Shown here: piece after piece, positions 1-8,876 of the stretch | How positions within the stretch are numbered: the first letter of the stretch is position 1 | How the letters are laid out: each line of letters begins with the position of its first letter | NCBI GenBank assembly: GCA_024403135.1 | Contig: JAKSSK010000003.1 | Span: 1 to 61,988 of the forward strand | DNA length: 61,988 nt | Origin: Clostridia bacterium | Lineage (GTDB): Bacteria; Bacillota; Clostridia; Peptostreptococcales; Anaerovoracaceae | Direction: 5' to 3' | Notes under the pieces: generated by a model | Told to the model about the DNA's origin: nothing | Databases searched by the model: none | The model's input: the letters and a program-made list of their open reading frames with translations, nothing else | Made by a program: the position numbers and the translations under genes

Positions 1-60
1 GAATCGAACCCCCAACCTGCTGATTACAAATCAGCTGCTCTACCGTTGAGCCACATCAGC
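1..60 (-). tRNA. tRNA-Thr (anticodon TGT), 3' end cut by window edge
   Basis: On the minus strand a D-arm (GCTCAACGGTAGAGC), an anticodon stem-loop with loop TTTGTAA (anticodon TGT) and the start of a T-arm (GGGGGTTCGATTC) are visible. The 3' acceptor half lies outside the window. It is the last of three tRNAs read from the promoter near 259-287. Confidence 0.93.
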
Positions 61-64
61 ATAA

Positions 65-141
65 TGGCGACCGGGAACGGGCTCGAACCGTCGACCTCCA
101 GCGTGACAGGCTGGCATTCTAACCAACTGAACTACCCGGCC
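65..141 (-). tRNA. tRNA-Asp (anticodon GTC)
   Basis: The minus strand folds as a full cloverleaf: acceptor GGCCGGG pairs with CCCGGTC, and the anticodon stem CCAGC/GCTGG encloses loop CTGTCAC with anticodon GTC. The T-arm carries GGTTCGAGCC and the 3' CCA is encoded. It is the middle member of a Val-Asp-Thr tRNA operon with spacers of only 4-5 bases. Confidence 0.96.
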
Positions 142-146
142 ATAAA

Positions 147-222
147 TGGTGGGCGTAGCAGGGCTCGAACCTACGACCCCCTGCTTGTAAGGCAGGTGCT
201 CTCCCAGCTGAGCTATACGCCC
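147..222 (-). tRNA. tRNA-Val (anticodon TAC)
   Basis: The minus strand reads GGGCGTATAGCTCAGC..., with anticodon stem CCTGC/GCAGG, loop CTTACAA (anticodon TAC), T-loop GGTTCGAGCC and encoded CCA. It is the first tRNA of the three-gene cluster. Confidence 0.97.
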
Positions 223-258
223 TCATTGCCTCGGCTTAATAGCTCGGCACAGTTACTT

Positions 259-287
259 AATATACATCAATCAAGGGGCTTTGTCAA
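259..287 (-). promoter_or_regulatory. promoter of the tRNA-Val-Asp-Thr operon
   Basis: On the minus strand TTGACA (282-287) and TATATT (259-264) are separated by exactly 17 bases, 36 bases upstream of tRNA-Val. It lies just past the yigZ stop codon, so the tRNAs need not depend on read-through from the topA-yigZ operon. No clear terminator was seen after yigZ. Confidence 0.8.
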
Positions 288-295
288 TAGAATTT

Positions 296-907
296 CTAAT
301 ATTTTTTTATTACCTTCTCTGCCTTTAAGACAGTCCCCTTGCCACTTGTAACATTGCTTAGAGCATCCAAAGTTTGCTGGTAATTTTCAGGATCCACCAG
401 CATATGAATATTTACCATATCGTCGTAATCTATGCTGTCAATTACAATGTCCAGGTTCTGTATCTTTGCTAGATATGAATACTCTGTTCTATATGTAAAC
501 TCTATTACTTCCTTTACATCGCATACCCCTGCTTTTTCTAGAGCAAGCTTTGCGCTGGATGAATATGCCCTTGCTAGGCCACCTGTTCCAAGCTTAACTC
601 CGCCGAAGTATCTGGTCACCACAACTAAAACGTTGGTTACGCCTTCACTTGCCAGCACGTTAAGCATGGGAACTCCAGATGTTCCAGAAGGCTCTCCGTC
701 GTCAGAGGCCCACTTAACTTGCATCTTGTCGCCTAAGACTAGAGCAGGCACGTTGTGGGTTGCATCCCAGTACTTCTTCCTGATCTTTGCAATCTCTATG
801 TCTGCCTCTTCCTTGCTTTCTACAGGCATTATGTGGGCTATAAAGCGAGATTTTTCAATGGTTTGCTCCACTTCCGCTCTTTGACTTATTGTGCTATATA
901 ACTTCAT
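296..907 (-). CDS. yigZ: YigZ/IMPACT family protein
   Basis: This 203-residue protein has the YigZ (UPF0029/IMPACT) fold signature. The N-terminal half holds KSRFIAHIMPV, a THNVPALVLG stretch and the family motif SDDGEPSGTSGVPML, followed by VTRYFGGVKLGTGGL. The C-terminal half matches the second, ferredoxin-like domain of the family. Members are thought to bind nucleic acid or ribosomes, but no precise reaction is established. It is the last gene of topA-hslV-hslU-codY-hflX-yigZ. Its start overlaps hflX by 14 bases, and an AAGGGAAT ribosome site inside hflX precedes it, so coupled translation is likely. Confidence 0.9.
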   Translation of the reverse strand: MKLYSTISQRAEVEQTIEKSRFIAHIMPVESKEEADIEIAKIRKKYWDATHNVPALVLGDKMQVKWASDDGEPSGTSGVPMLNVLASEGVTNVLVVVTRYFGGVKLGTGGLARAYSSSAKLALEKAGVCDVKEVIEFTYRTEYSYLAKIQNLDIVIDSIDYDDMVNIHMLVDPENYQQTLDALSNVTSGKGTVLKAEKVIKKY

Positions 908-2165
908 ATTCCCTTAACCTTTGGTAATCTTCATTCTTTACTATGGCTTCAAAATATGTGCCATCTTCCCTGTAATCCATGGCCTTTACCACAGCCTTGT
1001 CGCATAGGTATGAGGAGATATCTCCCCTGCTAAATGGAACTAAAAGCTTTACGAAAACATCTGTAGAAAAGATCTTTTCTGTTACAGTTTCTAATAGCTC
1101 ATCTATTCCATCGCCCCTTTTAGCGGATATGTATAGGCACTTTTGACCAGGTATTTCATAAGGCTCATCTTTTGCGATGTCCATCTTGTTAAAGGCGATT
1201 ATTCTTTCCTTATCTCCTGCACCAATTTCATCAAGCACCTTTTCGGTTACATCGATGTGAAACTGGTAGTTTTCGTAGGTTGAATCAACCACGTGAACCA
1301 GTAGGTCTGCATACTTCACCTCTTCTAAGGTTGCCTTAAAGGCCTCTACCAGTGAGTGAGGAAGCTTACTTACAAAACCTACCGTGTCAATTAGGATGAA
1401 CTGTCTGTTGTCCTGCAAGGTTACGCTTCTTTGGCTGGTATCCAGTGTGGCAAACAGCATGTTCTCTTCAAAGACCTCTTTTGTTTCATCACAAAGAAGC
1501 CTGTTCATAAGAGCAGACTTTCCTGCGTTGGTGTATCCTACCAGGGCTACGATGGGAACACCGCTCTTTTCCCTCTTTGATCTTTGAGTGGTTCTGGTGT
1601 CCTTTAGCTGTGCTAGTTCCTTCTTAATATCTAAGATTCTCTCCTCGATATGTCTTCTATCTGTCTCCAGCTTCTTTTCACCGGGGCCTCTAGTTCCTAT
1701 GCCTGCTCCCTGCCTTGAAAGGGACTTGCCGAAGCCTAAAAGCCTTGGCATTCTGTACTTTAGCTGAGCTAACTCTACCTGAAGCTTGCCCTCTTTACTC
1801 ATGGCTCTCCTTGCGAAGATATCTAGGATAAGGATGGTTCTATCTATTACCCTTACTCCTATTTGATCTTCCAGGTTTCTAAGCTGCATGCCTGTAAGTT
1901 CATCGTTAAAGATGACTATGTCGGCCTCCATGTTATCCACCATTTCCTTGATTTCAAGCACCTTGCCCTTGCCTATATATGTGGCAGAGTTTGGTCTTTC
2001 AAGCTTTTGGATAACCATGCCTAGCACATTACCGTTTACTGCTTCTGTTAGGCCCTTTAGCTCTTCCATGGAGTAGGAAATGTCTTCCCTAATCTCTAGG
2101 CCTACCAGGATAGCGTTATATTCTTCAGTTGTGATTACTTCGTTGTTTTCGTTAAATCTTAACAT
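894..2165 (-). CDS. hflX: ribosome-associated GTPase HflX
   Basis: At 423 residues this has the normal HflX length. The N-terminal HflX domain has the sequence ATYIGKGKVLEI and the glycine-rich segment SRQGAGIGTRGPGE (about 150-163). The G domain then shows G1 GYTNAGKS (210-217), G3 DTVGF and G4 NKMD. HflX binds the large ribosomal subunit and can split stalled or stressed 70S ribosomes; that role is known for the family and inferred here. The start overlaps the codY 3' end by 14 bases and has no strong ribosome site of its own, suggesting translational coupling to codY. Confidence 0.95.
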   Translation of the reverse strand: MLRFNENNEVITTEEYNAILVGLEIREDISYSMEELKGLTEAVNGNVLGMVIQKLERPNSATYIGKGKVLEIKEMVDNMEADIVIFNDELTGMQLRNLEDQIGVRVIDRTILILDIFARRAMSKEGKLQVELAQLKYRMPRLLGFGKSLSRQGAGIGTRGPGEKKLETDRRHIEERILDIKKELAQLKDTRTTQRSKREKSGVPIVALVGYTNAGKSALMNRLLCDETKEVFEENMLFATLDTSQRSVTLQDNRQFILIDTVGFVSKLPHSLVEAFKATLEEVKYADLLVHVVDSTYENYQFHIDVTEKVLDEIGAGDKERIIAFNKMDIAKDEPYEIPGQKCLYISAKRGDGIDELLETVTEKIFSTDVFVKLLVPFSRGDISSYLCDKAVVKAMDYREDGTYFEAIVKNEDYQRLREYEVI

Positions 2166-2928
2166 GGCTAATTTCTGAACGCAGATAGTCGTTGGTAATC
2201 TTTATCCTTGTTCCCTTCATTCCAAGGGATCTAGAGGATATTACTCCTGCGCTTTCAAGTTTTCTAAGTGCGTTTACAACTACTGACCTGGTTATGCCGT
2301 AGTTATCTGCAATCTTACTTGCTACAAGGACTACTTCCTCACCTTGGACCTTTTCAAATACCCTTACCACAGCTTCAAGTTCAGAGTATGACAGGCTATC
2401 TATTGCAGCTTTCACCTGATCTTTCAGTCTTTCCTGGTAAAGCTTTTCTTCGTTGGCCTTTCTTCTCATCTCAAGACCAATTACAGTAGCTCCGTACTCG
2501 CAAAGGCTAAGGTCTTCCTCTGTAAAGGCTATCTGGTACCTGGCAAAGATCATAACTCCGTATCTATTCTGGTTGTTGATGATTGGAACTATGGTGTGGT
2601 ACTTCTCCTTCATAGGGTAGTCCTGACCGAAAAGTCTTTCAGCATCCTCTCCAGTAACGTTTACCAGGGACTGAGAAAGGGCTACCATGTTTTCGTAGTC
2701 CTCCTTTGGAATCTTTTCCTCCCCTGTTCCAGGATCCATGATTGTGGATGTGTCCGCAATGTCCTGATAGCACACTGCAAGAACCTTTCCTCCATCTCCT
2801 ACTACGTATACGTTTGCCTCTAAAAGCTGGCAGAAGATGTTGGATAGTTCACCGTAGGCCCACTCCTGGTCGTTAATGCTGGAAAGTACCCAGTTAAGTT
2901 TTCTCATCTTAGTTAAAATTGAACTCAT
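2152..2928 (-). CDS. codY: GTP-sensing transcriptional pleiotropic repressor CodY
   Basis: This 258-residue protein has the CodY architecture: an N-terminal GAF-type ligand domain and a C-terminal winged helix. The helix-turn-helix is ASKIADNYGITRSVVVNALR, followed by the wing LGMKGTRIKI. CodY represses nitrogen, amino-acid and stationary-phase genes when branched-chain amino acids and GTP are plentiful. An AGGAGA ribosome site precedes the start. It sits 13 bases after hslU, matching the clpQ(hslV)-clpY(hslU)-codY order known from Bacillus. A CodY-like box in the operon leader (6993-7007) points to autoregulation. Confidence 0.97.
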   Translation of the reverse strand: MSSILTKMRKLNWVLSSINDQEWAYGELSNIFCQLLEANVYVVGDGGKVLAVCYQDIADTSTIMDPGTGEEKIPKEDYENMVALSQSLVNVTGEDAERLFGQDYPMKEKYHTIVPIINNQNRYGVMIFARYQIAFTEEDLSLCEYGATVIGLEMRRKANEEKLYQERLKDQVKAAIDSLSYSELEAVVRVFEKVQGEEVVLVASKIADNYGITRSVVVNALRKLESAGVISSRSLGMKGTRIKITNDYLRSEISHVKI

Positions 2929-2941
2929 CTTATCTCCTGTA

Positions 2942-4375
2942 TTAAAGGATGAATCTATCTAGGTCTTCCTGGTGAATCTTCTCGATAAACTTATCCTTTA
3001 CGTAATCCTTATCTATTGTGATTACGTCTTCTTCCATCTCTGGAATGTTAAATGAAATGTCTTCTAATAGCTTTTCAAATACGGTGTGAAGTCTTCTTGC
3101 ACCGATGTTTTCAGTCTGCTCGTTCATCATGTATGAGATTTCTGAAATTTCTTCGATGGCATCGTCAGTAAATTCCACCTTGATTCCTTCAGTTTCAAGA
3201 AGTGCCTTGTGTTGCTTGGTTAAAGCGTTCTTTGGCACTGTTAAAATCTTTACGAAGTCTTCCTTTGTAAGATTTTCAAGTTCAACCCTAATTGGGAATC
3301 TACCTTGAAGTTCTGGAATTAAGTCTGAAGGCTTAGCTACGGAGAATGCACCTGCACCGATGAACAGGATGTGGTCTGTCTTTACAGGACCATACTTGGT
3401 GTTTATTACGCTTCCTTCAACGATTGGAAGGATATCTCTTTGTACCCCTTCTCTAGAAACGTCAGCGCCTGAAGTCATCCTCTGTCCCTGAGCAATCTTG
3501 TCTATTTCGTCGATGAAGATGATTCCGTTTTGCTCAGCATTTTCAATGGCCTCGTCTGTTACAATGTCCATGTCTATCAGCTTGTTTGCTTCCTGCTCTC
3601 TAAGGATCTTTCTTGCGTCCTTAACCTTGCAGTTCTTTTTCTTCTTTTTCTTTGGAGCCATATCGCCGAAAATGTTGCCGATAGCAATCTGCATACCTTC
3701 GTTTGACATGTCTAGCTGGTTACCCTTAGGAGCTTCCTCAACCTCGATTTCGATGTATTGCTCCTCTAAAAGACCTTGCTGAAGCTGTTCCTTAACCTGC
3801 TCCCTAGCCATTTCGATGTCCATATCTTCCTTATTAGGTTCAGCATTTTCCTGATTCTTAAGGTATTCTTCCTTTTGGCTAGTGTATCCGCCGCTATTCA
3901 TGATGAAATCGAAAGGTCCCTTCTTAACGCCAGGAGCCTTCTTCTTTCCAGGAATGATGGCTTCGATGATCTTTTCTTCTACGATCTTGTCTGCGATATA
4001 GTATTTTTCTTCTAATTTAATTTGCTTTGTAACTCTCATGGATGCTTCAACTAAATCTCTTACCATTGAGTCTACGTCTCTACCAACGTATCCAACTTCA
4101 GTGAACTTAGTTGCTTCAACCTTTACGAAAGGTGCATCCATAAGCTTTGCAAGTCTTCTTGCAATTTCAGTCTTACCACAACCTGTAGGTCCCATCATAA
4201 GGATGTTCTTAGGTGTGATTTCTTCTCTTAGTTCATCGCTAAGAAGGCTTCTTCTGTACCTATTTCTAAGTGCGATAGCTACAGATTTCTTTGCTTCCTG
4301 CTGACCGATGATGTATTTATCCAGTTCTCCAACTATTTCCTTTGGAGTCATGCCTTTAATCTTTTTGTCTTCCAT
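2942..4375 (-). CDS. hslU: ATP-dependent protease ATPase subunit HslU (ClpY)
   Basis: This AAA+ unfoldase of 477 residues pairs with HslV. Walker A GPTGCGKT is at 62-69, and the pore-loop region EVGYVGRD follows near residue 95. A charged, Lys-rich I-domain includes a run of six lysines. Walker [10 protein letters not shown] lies near 290, and sensor and arginine-finger segments ([20 protein letters not shown]) come later. It forms a hexameric ring that feeds unfolded protein to the HslV dodecamer in the cytoplasm. The ribosome site AGGGGGAT is clear, and only 9 bases separate it from hslV. Confidence 0.97.
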   Translation of the reverse strand: MEDKKIKGMTPKEIVGELDKYIIGQQEAKKSVAIALRNRYRRSLLSDELREEITPKNILMMGPTGCGKTEIARRLAKLMDAPFVKVEATKFTEVGYVGRDVDSMVRDLVEASMRVTKQIKLEEKYYIADKIVEEKIIEAIIPGKKKAPGVKKGPFDFIMNSGGYTSQKEEYLKNQENAEPNKEDMDIEMAREQVKEQLQQGLLEEQYIEIEVEEAPKGNQLDMSNEGMQIAIGNIFGDMAPKKKKKKNCKVKDARKILREQEANKLIDMDIVTDEAIENAEQNGIIFIDEIDKIAQGQRMTSGADVSREGVQRDILPIVEGSVINTKYGPVKTDHILFIGAGAFSVAKPSDLIPELQGRFPIRVELENLTKEDFVKILTVPKNALTKQHKALLETEGIKVEFTDDAIEEISEISYMMNEQTENIGARRLHTVFEKLLEDISFNIPEMEEDVITIDKDYVKDKFIEKIHQEDLDRFIL

Positions 4376-4384
4376 AATATCCCC

Positions 4385-4924
4385 CTATAGCTTTTCTACT
4401 GAAATGTGATCGTTAGTGTATACGCAGATTGATGATGCAATCTTTAGTGACTTTCTAACGATTGTTTCAGCGTCTAGATCTGTGTTGTTATATAGAGCGT
4501 TTGCTGCAGCGTATGCAAAGTTTCCGCCTGAACCTATAGCTACGAAGTCCTCATCAGGTTCGATAACTTCCCCTGTACCTGAGATAACTAGGATGTCCTC
4601 TTTGTTAGCTACGATCATCAGGGCTTCAAGGTTTCTCATGCCCCTATCTGAACGCCACATTTGAGCCAGGTCTACAGCAGCTCTCTTTAGGTTTCCAGCG
4701 TGTTCTTCCATCTTCTGCTCAAACTTTTCAGTTAAAGCGAAGGCGTCAGCCACTGAACCTGCAAAGCCAGATACTACCTGACCTTTATATATCTTTCTTA
4801 CCTTCTTTGCGCCATTCTTCATGATGGCTGTTTCGCCCATTGTAACCTGGCCGTCTCCGCCGATTACAACGTCGTCAGGTCCTCTTCTTACTGCGCAAAT
4901 TGTTGTTCCATGAAATTGTCCCAT
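4385..4924 (-). CDS. hslV: ATP-dependent protease proteolytic subunit HslV (ClpQ)
   Basis: This 179-residue proteasome-beta-like peptidase starts [14 protein letters not shown]. The conserved TTI motif suggests that the first of these threonines (Thr7) becomes the N-terminal nucleophile after removal of a short propeptide. The second residue is Gly, so the N-terminal serine used by Bacillus ClpQ is absent. [20 protein letters not shown] and [13 protein letters not shown] are further family landmarks. Preceded by AGGAGG and 10 bases from topA, it is co-transcribed with hslU and codY. Confidence 0.96.
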   Translation of the reverse strand: MGQFHGTTICAVRRGPDDVVIGGDGQVTMGETAIMKNGAKKVRKIYKGQVVSGFAGSVADAFALTEKFEQKMEEHAGNLKRAAVDLAQMWRSDRGMRNLEALMIVANKEDILVISGTGEVIEPDEDFVAIGSGGNFAYAAANALYNNTDLDAETIVRKSLKIASSICVYTNDHISVEKL

Positions 4925-4934
4925 TCTTTACCTC

Positions 4935-6980
4935 CTATTTCTTAAATTCACAATCTGGGTTTGAGCATGTTAGTCCCTTGTGTGAAACCAGTAGGCTGCC
5001 GCACTTAGGACACTTTTCGTTTACCGGCTTATACCAGAATACCTGGTTGCAGTTAGGATAACCGCTGCAGCCGTAGAAAGTCTTACCCTTCTTGCTCTTT
5101 CTAGCGATAATGTTGTTTCCACACTGTGGACACTTAACGTCTAGCTCTTTCACTATTGGCTTGGTGTTCTTGCACTGTGGATAGCCTGTGCAGGCTATGA
5201 AGTCACCAAATCTTCCTGTCTTTAGGGCCATAGGCTTTCCGCAAATTTCGCAGATTTCACCTGTAAGCTGATCCTCAACCTTAACCCTCTCAATTTCGCT
5301 ATCCGCCACCTTAAGTTCCTTTTCAAAAGGTCCGTAGAACTCTCTTACGATGGTCTTCCAGTTAGCCTTTGAAAGTTCCACATCGTCCAGCTGGTTTTCC
5401 ATGTATGCTGTAAATCCTGCATCTACGATGTCCTTAAAGTATGCGTTCATCAAATCGTTTACTACAAAGCCTAGCTCTGTAGGAAGAAGTGATTTCTTTT
5501 CCTTTTTAATATATTTTCTCTCTGTAAGCGTAATTACTATTGGAGCGTATGTACTTGGACGACCTATTTCCTTGTCTTCTAACTCCTTGATTAGGCTTGC
5601 TTCAGTGAACCTTGATGGTGGCTGAGTGAAGTTTTGCTCGCCATCTACTGAAAGAAGCTCTAGCTTATCTTCCTTTTCAAGCTTAGGAAGGATCTTGTCC
5701 TTATCCTCATCGCTTGATGCGTTATATATCTTTAAAAAGCCATCGAAGGTCATCTTCTGGCCGTTAGCTCTGTATGTGTAATCTCCGTTTTGGATGTCCA
5801 CCGACATTGAATCATAGGTTGCAGGGGCCATGTTGCTTGCCATAAACCTGTTATATATTAGCTGGTAAAGCTTGAACTGATCCTTTGTTAGGTTTTGCTC
5901 AATCTTCTTTGGCTCAAGGGATATATCCGATGGTCTGATGGCTTCGTGAGCATCCTGTATATCCTTCTTCTTGTTGGAGAAGAAGTTATTTCCTACGTAT
6001 TCCTTTCCGAAGTTTTCTTCAATGTATGCCTTAGCCTTTGCCTTAGCTTCTTCAGAGATTCTTACGGAGTCAGTTCTGATGTATGTTACAAGACCTACTG
6101 TGCCGTGTCCCTTGATGTCCACACCTTCATATAGCTGCTGAGCTATCATCATGGTCTTCTTGGTTGCAAAGTTCAGCTTGTTTGAAGCGTCCTGCTGAAG
6201 ACTTGAAGTTGTAAACGGTGGGAAAGGCTTCTTAGTTCTAGTCTTGGTGCTAACCTCCTTAACCAGGTTATCTCCAGTTCTAAGTACCTTTAGAATATCT
6301 TCGCACTGAGCCTGGTTTTCGATGGAAACTTTCTTTCCTTTATGTTCCATAAGCTTAGCATCGAACTTCTGGCCTTTTTTGAAGGTTGCAACTACGTTCC
6401 AGTATTCCCTAGGAACGAAGCTTGTTATTTCATTTTCTCTATCGCATATCATCTTTAGGGTTGCTGACTGAACTCTACCTGCAGATAATCCCTTTCTCAC
6501 CTTTCTCCAAAGGATTGGGCTGATCTGGTAGCCTACCAGTCTATCTAGGACTCTTCTAGCCTGCTGAGCGTCAACAAGGCTAATATCAATACCTCTAGGG
6601 TGCTTGATTGCTTCCTTTACGGTGTTCTTTGTGATTTCGTTAAAGGTTACCCTGCAAGGTGAATTGATGTCTATACCAAGTAAATATGCAAGATGCCATG
6701 AAATTGCTTCTCCTTCACGGTCAGGGTCGGTTGCAAGGTAAACCTTACCTGCTTGCTTTGCCTTCTTCTTTATTTCCTTTATTAGATCACCTTTTCCTCT
6801 AATTGGAATGTATTCAGGCTCGAAGTCATTTTCAATATTTACCCCAAGCTTACTCTTTGGCAAATCTCTAATGTGTCCTACTGAGGCTATTACCTCGTAG
6901 GAAGAACCAAGATATTTGCTAATTGTCTTAGCCTTGGAAGGTGATTCCACGATTACAAGTGTTTTGCTTTTAGCTGCCAT
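4935..6980 (-). CDS. topA: DNA topoisomerase I
   Basis: This type IA topoisomerase of 681 residues relaxes negative supercoils. The Toprim domain opens with LVIVESPSKAKTISKYLG and carries DPDREGEAISWH. The catalytic tyrosine is in VGLVTYIRTDSVR (about residue 300). Three C-terminal four-cysteine zinc ribbons begin at CEICGKP, CPQCGNN and CPKCGSL; the last ends three residues before the stop. It is the first gene of the topA-hslV-hslU-codY-hflX-yigZ operon, with AAGGAGA before the start and its own promoter overlapping the 3' end of dprA. Confidence 0.97.
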   Translation of the reverse strand: MAAKSKTLVIVESPSKAKTISKYLGSSYEVIASVGHIRDLPKSKLGVNIENDFEPEYIPIRGKGDLIKEIKKKAKQAGKVYLATDPDREGEAISWHLAYLLGIDINSPCRVTFNEITKNTVKEAIKHPRGIDISLVDAQQARRVLDRLVGYQISPILWRKVRKGLSAGRVQSATLKMICDRENEITSFVPREYWNVVATFKKGQKFDAKLMEHKGKKVSIENQAQCEDILKVLRTGDNLVKEVSTKTRTKKPFPPFTTSSLQQDASNKLNFATKKTMMIAQQLYEGVDIKGHGTVGLVTYIRTDSVRISEEAKAKAKAYIEENFGKEYVGNNFFSNKKKDIQDAHEAIRPSDISLEPKKIEQNLTKDQFKLYQLIYNRFMASNMAPATYDSMSVDIQNGDYTYRANGQKMTFDGFLKIYNASSDEDKDKILPKLEKEDKLELLSVDGEQNFTQPPSRFTEASLIKELEDKEIGRPSTYAPIVITLTERKYIKKEKKSLLPTELGFVVNDLMNAYFKDIVDAGFTAYMENQLDDVELSKANWKTIVREFYGPFEKELKVADSEIERVKVEDQLTGEICEICGKPMALKTGRFGDFIACTGYPQCKNTKPIVKELDVKCPQCGNNIIARKSKKGKTFYGCSGYPNCNQVFWYKPVNEKCPKCGSLLVSHKGLTCSNPDCEFKK

Positions 6981-6992
6981 TTATATCTCCTT

Positions 6993-7007
6993 AATTTTCA
7001 GAATTTT
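6993..7007. promoter_or_regulatory. CodY-binding box in the topA-codY operon leader
   Basis: AATTTTCAGAATTTT matches 13 of 15 positions of the CodY consensus AATTTTCWGAAAATT. It lies between the predicted -10 (7032-7037) and the topA start, just upstream of the ribosome site. A bound CodY would block elongation or initiation, which fits negative autoregulation of codY. This is an inference from sequence only. Confidence 0.65.
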
Positions 7008-7031
7008 CATAAAAGCTCTGTTAATTTCTAT

Positions 7032-7060
7032 ATAATAGTATGTATTATTTCAATTTGCAA
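7032..7060 (-). promoter_or_regulatory. promoter of the topA operon
   Basis: Minus-strand TTGCAA (7055-7060) and TATTAT (7032-7037) have 17-base spacing. The -35 overlaps the last codons of dprA, so topA can be transcribed independently of dprA. Confidence 0.6.
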
Positions 7061-7898
7061 CATAAATTTTTCCCAGTGAGCATTTGATAAGCCCCTTTAT
7101 TTCAAGAATTTTAACCATTCCCTCCACCTGTTTTTCGCTCATTTTTGTGCAGGAAGCTATGTCATTTTTCGTCACCTCGCCCCAGCGGTTAATGTACTGA
7201 AAAACCAGGCTTTCATCGGCCCCTAAATCCACATTACAAATCGCCGGAATTATTCCTAAATCGTAGAGAATGTCGTTAAAGTTTGAAAGCGGAATTGCCC
7301 CTTCCCTGATCAGCCTATTTGGGCCCATGCAAAGTGGACTAAAAATATCTCCTGGAATGGCGTATAGACTCTTGTTTTGCTCTAGGGCGTACTCAGCTGT
7401 AATTAGTGAGCCACTTCTTTCCTTTGCCTCAACCACAACTACGGCCTCAGAAAGGCCTGAAATGATCCTATTTCTCCTTGGAAAGTCGTAGCGCCTAGGT
7501 GGGTAATCACTCTTATGTTCAGAAATTAAAAGTCCCTCATTACCGATCTTGTTTCTCAGCCACAGGTTTTCCCTTGGGTAGCAGCCGTCAATTCCGTTAG
7601 CCATCACTGCAATTGTTGAATTTTGGCCGTTTAAAGCCCCTACGTGGCTTTCAGAATCTATGCCTTTTGCAAGACCTGAGATAACAGTAACATTGTTATT
7701 GGAAAGTTTTTCAGATAATAAATATGCACATTCCTTTCCGTAGGATGTGCATGTTCTAGAACCTACTATAGCAACTGAAACCTGATTAAGTAGTTCCAAA
7801 TTGCCATAGCAGTATAGTATTCTTGGTGGATCGTAGATTTCCTTAAGCTTAGCAGGATATCCACTGTCTAAAATGTTAATCTCGTAATACTCCTTCAT
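7050..7898 (-). CDS. dprA: DNA-processing protein DprA
   Basis: This 282-residue protein has the DprA Rossmann-like core: AIVGSRTCTSYG, ISGLAKGIDSESH, and the later FPRRNRIISGLS and ERSGSLITAEYAL segments. A C-terminal winged-helix domain ends EGMVKILEIKGLIKC. DprA loads RecA onto incoming single-stranded DNA during natural transformation. The N-terminal SAM-like region of longer homologues is short here. It starts behind AAAGGGGG and lies between the HAD phosphatase and topA, all on the same strand. Confidence 0.95.
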   Translation of the reverse strand: MKEYYEINILDSGYPAKLKEIYDPPRILYCYGNLELLNQVSVAIVGSRTCTSYGKECAYLLSEKLSNNNVTVISGLAKGIDSESHVGALNGQNSTIAVMANGIDGCYPRENLWLRNKIGNEGLLISEHKSDYPPRRYDFPRRNRIISGLSEAVVVVEAKERSGSLITAEYALEQNKSLYAIPGDIFSPLCMGPNRLIREGAIPLSNFNDILYDLGIIPAICNVDLGADESLVFQYINRWGEVTKNDIASCTKMSEKQVEGMVKILEIKGLIKCSLGKIYVAN

Positions 7899-7943
7899 AT
7901 ATATTCCCCCTTTAGTCGAGAATATATTAACTGGAAATATTTG

Positions 7944-8771
7944 TCAAATATTTATTACGAAATCTATGATGGCCTTTGCCACTCCATCATCCTTGTTTGA
8001 TGGGTATACGTAGTCTGCGGCATCCTTTGTCTCCTGAGTGCCGTTTTCAACGCATACTCCAACCTTAGCAAGGCTTATCATGGAGATGTCATTTGGGCTA
8101 TCTCCGCAAGCTAAAAGCTCTTCTTTAGGATCAATTTCAAGCATATCTGCTAGAGCAGAAAGTGCCCTTCCCTTGCTTGTGGTAGCTCCTCCTATCTCCC
8201 AGTTATGTACAAAAGAGCTGGTTATGGTGATGTCCTTAACCCTTGAAATTACTGGTAATGCCCTCTCTTTATCCTTTAAATCCTCGAAGTTTAGATTGAT
8301 GTTTTCAATCTCAGCTTTTCTATCTAGCACGAAATCAAATAGATATTCCACAGGGTTTCTAGTTCTTAGGATGTAGTCTATGCTCCTGTAGGACTCCTTG
8401 GCGTTTTTGAAAAACTCATACTCCGCCTTTTCCATGTAGGCTTTTCCTCCAGTAAAAGCTTCTATGCTGTATCCTTCGGCCTTAAAGATCTTCACCAGTT
8501 CCTCAATTGAATCAGGGTGGATGCAGTTTGAATAGATCACCTTTTTATCCTGTAGCCTTGTGATGTGGGCTCCATTAGATGTGATGATGTATTCAAGGCC
8601 TTCTAGGGATAGAATTTCCTCAGGAAGAGAGTCGAAGGTCCTTCCTGTAGTTACCACGATGTGGGCCCCTTTTTCTCTAGCCAATTTAAAAGCCTTCCTG
8701 GTAAATTCAGAAAGCTTTCCATTCTCATTTAAAGTTGTGCCATCTAGGTCTAAACCTATCATCTTTATCAT
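7944..8771 (-). CDS. Cof-type HAD-IIB family sugar-phosphatase-like hydrolase
   Basis: This 275-residue HAD-superfamily protein has the catalytic motif I DLDGTT (8-13), motif II VTTGR and a motif IV segment ACGDSPNDISMI. The central insertion is of the IIB cap type. Cof/YidA-like members dephosphorylate sugar phosphates, nucleotides or flavin precursors; the substrate here cannot be told. It starts after AAAGGAG and is divergent from trkA, from which it is separated by an AT-rich spacer holding back-to-back promoters. Confidence 0.9.
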   Translation of the reverse strand: MIKMIGLDLDGTTLNENGKLSEFTRKAFKLAREKGAHIVVTTGRTFDSLPEEILSLEGLEYIITSNGAHITRLQDKKVIYSNCIHPDSIEELVKIFKAEGYSIEAFTGGKAYMEKAEYEFFKNAKESYRSIDYILRTRNPVEYLFDFVLDRKAEIENINLNFEDLKDKERALPVISRVKDITITSSFVHNWEIGGATTSKGRALSALADMLEIDPKEELLACGDSPNDISMISLAKVGVCVENGTQETKDAADYVYPSNKDDGVAKAIIDFVINI

Positions 8772-8794
8772 AGCTAAACTCCTTTAATATATAT

Positions 8795-8823
8795 AATATA
8801 ATATATAAATATATGTATTGCAA
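8795..8823 (-). promoter_or_regulatory. promoter of the HAD phosphatase gene
   Basis: Reading leftwards, TTGCAA (8818-8823) and TATATT (8795-8800) are 17 bases apart. TTGCAA is self-complementary, so this -35 is the same six bases as that of the trkA promoter. Confidence 0.55.
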
Positions 8824-8846
8824 TTTCAATATGTAAGTAATATAAT
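8818..8846 (+). promoter_or_regulatory. promoter of the trkA-trkH operon
   Basis: TTGCAA (8818-8823) and TATAAT (8841-8846) have 17-base spacing, 30 bases before the trkA start codon. It is shared back to back with the HAD gene promoter. Confidence 0.75.
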
Positions 8847-8876
8847 AGGCGGGTACTTAAGAAAAGAGGTAAAAAT

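Noticed and set aside
381..397. Second CodY-like box (AATTTTCAGGATCCA) in yigZ
   Set aside because: Only about 11 of 15 matches, inside coding sequence and far from any promoter of the operon.
432..884. 150-codon plus-strand open frame opposite yigZ
   Set aside because: YigZ motifs on the minus strand are unambiguous and no ribosome site fits the plus frame.
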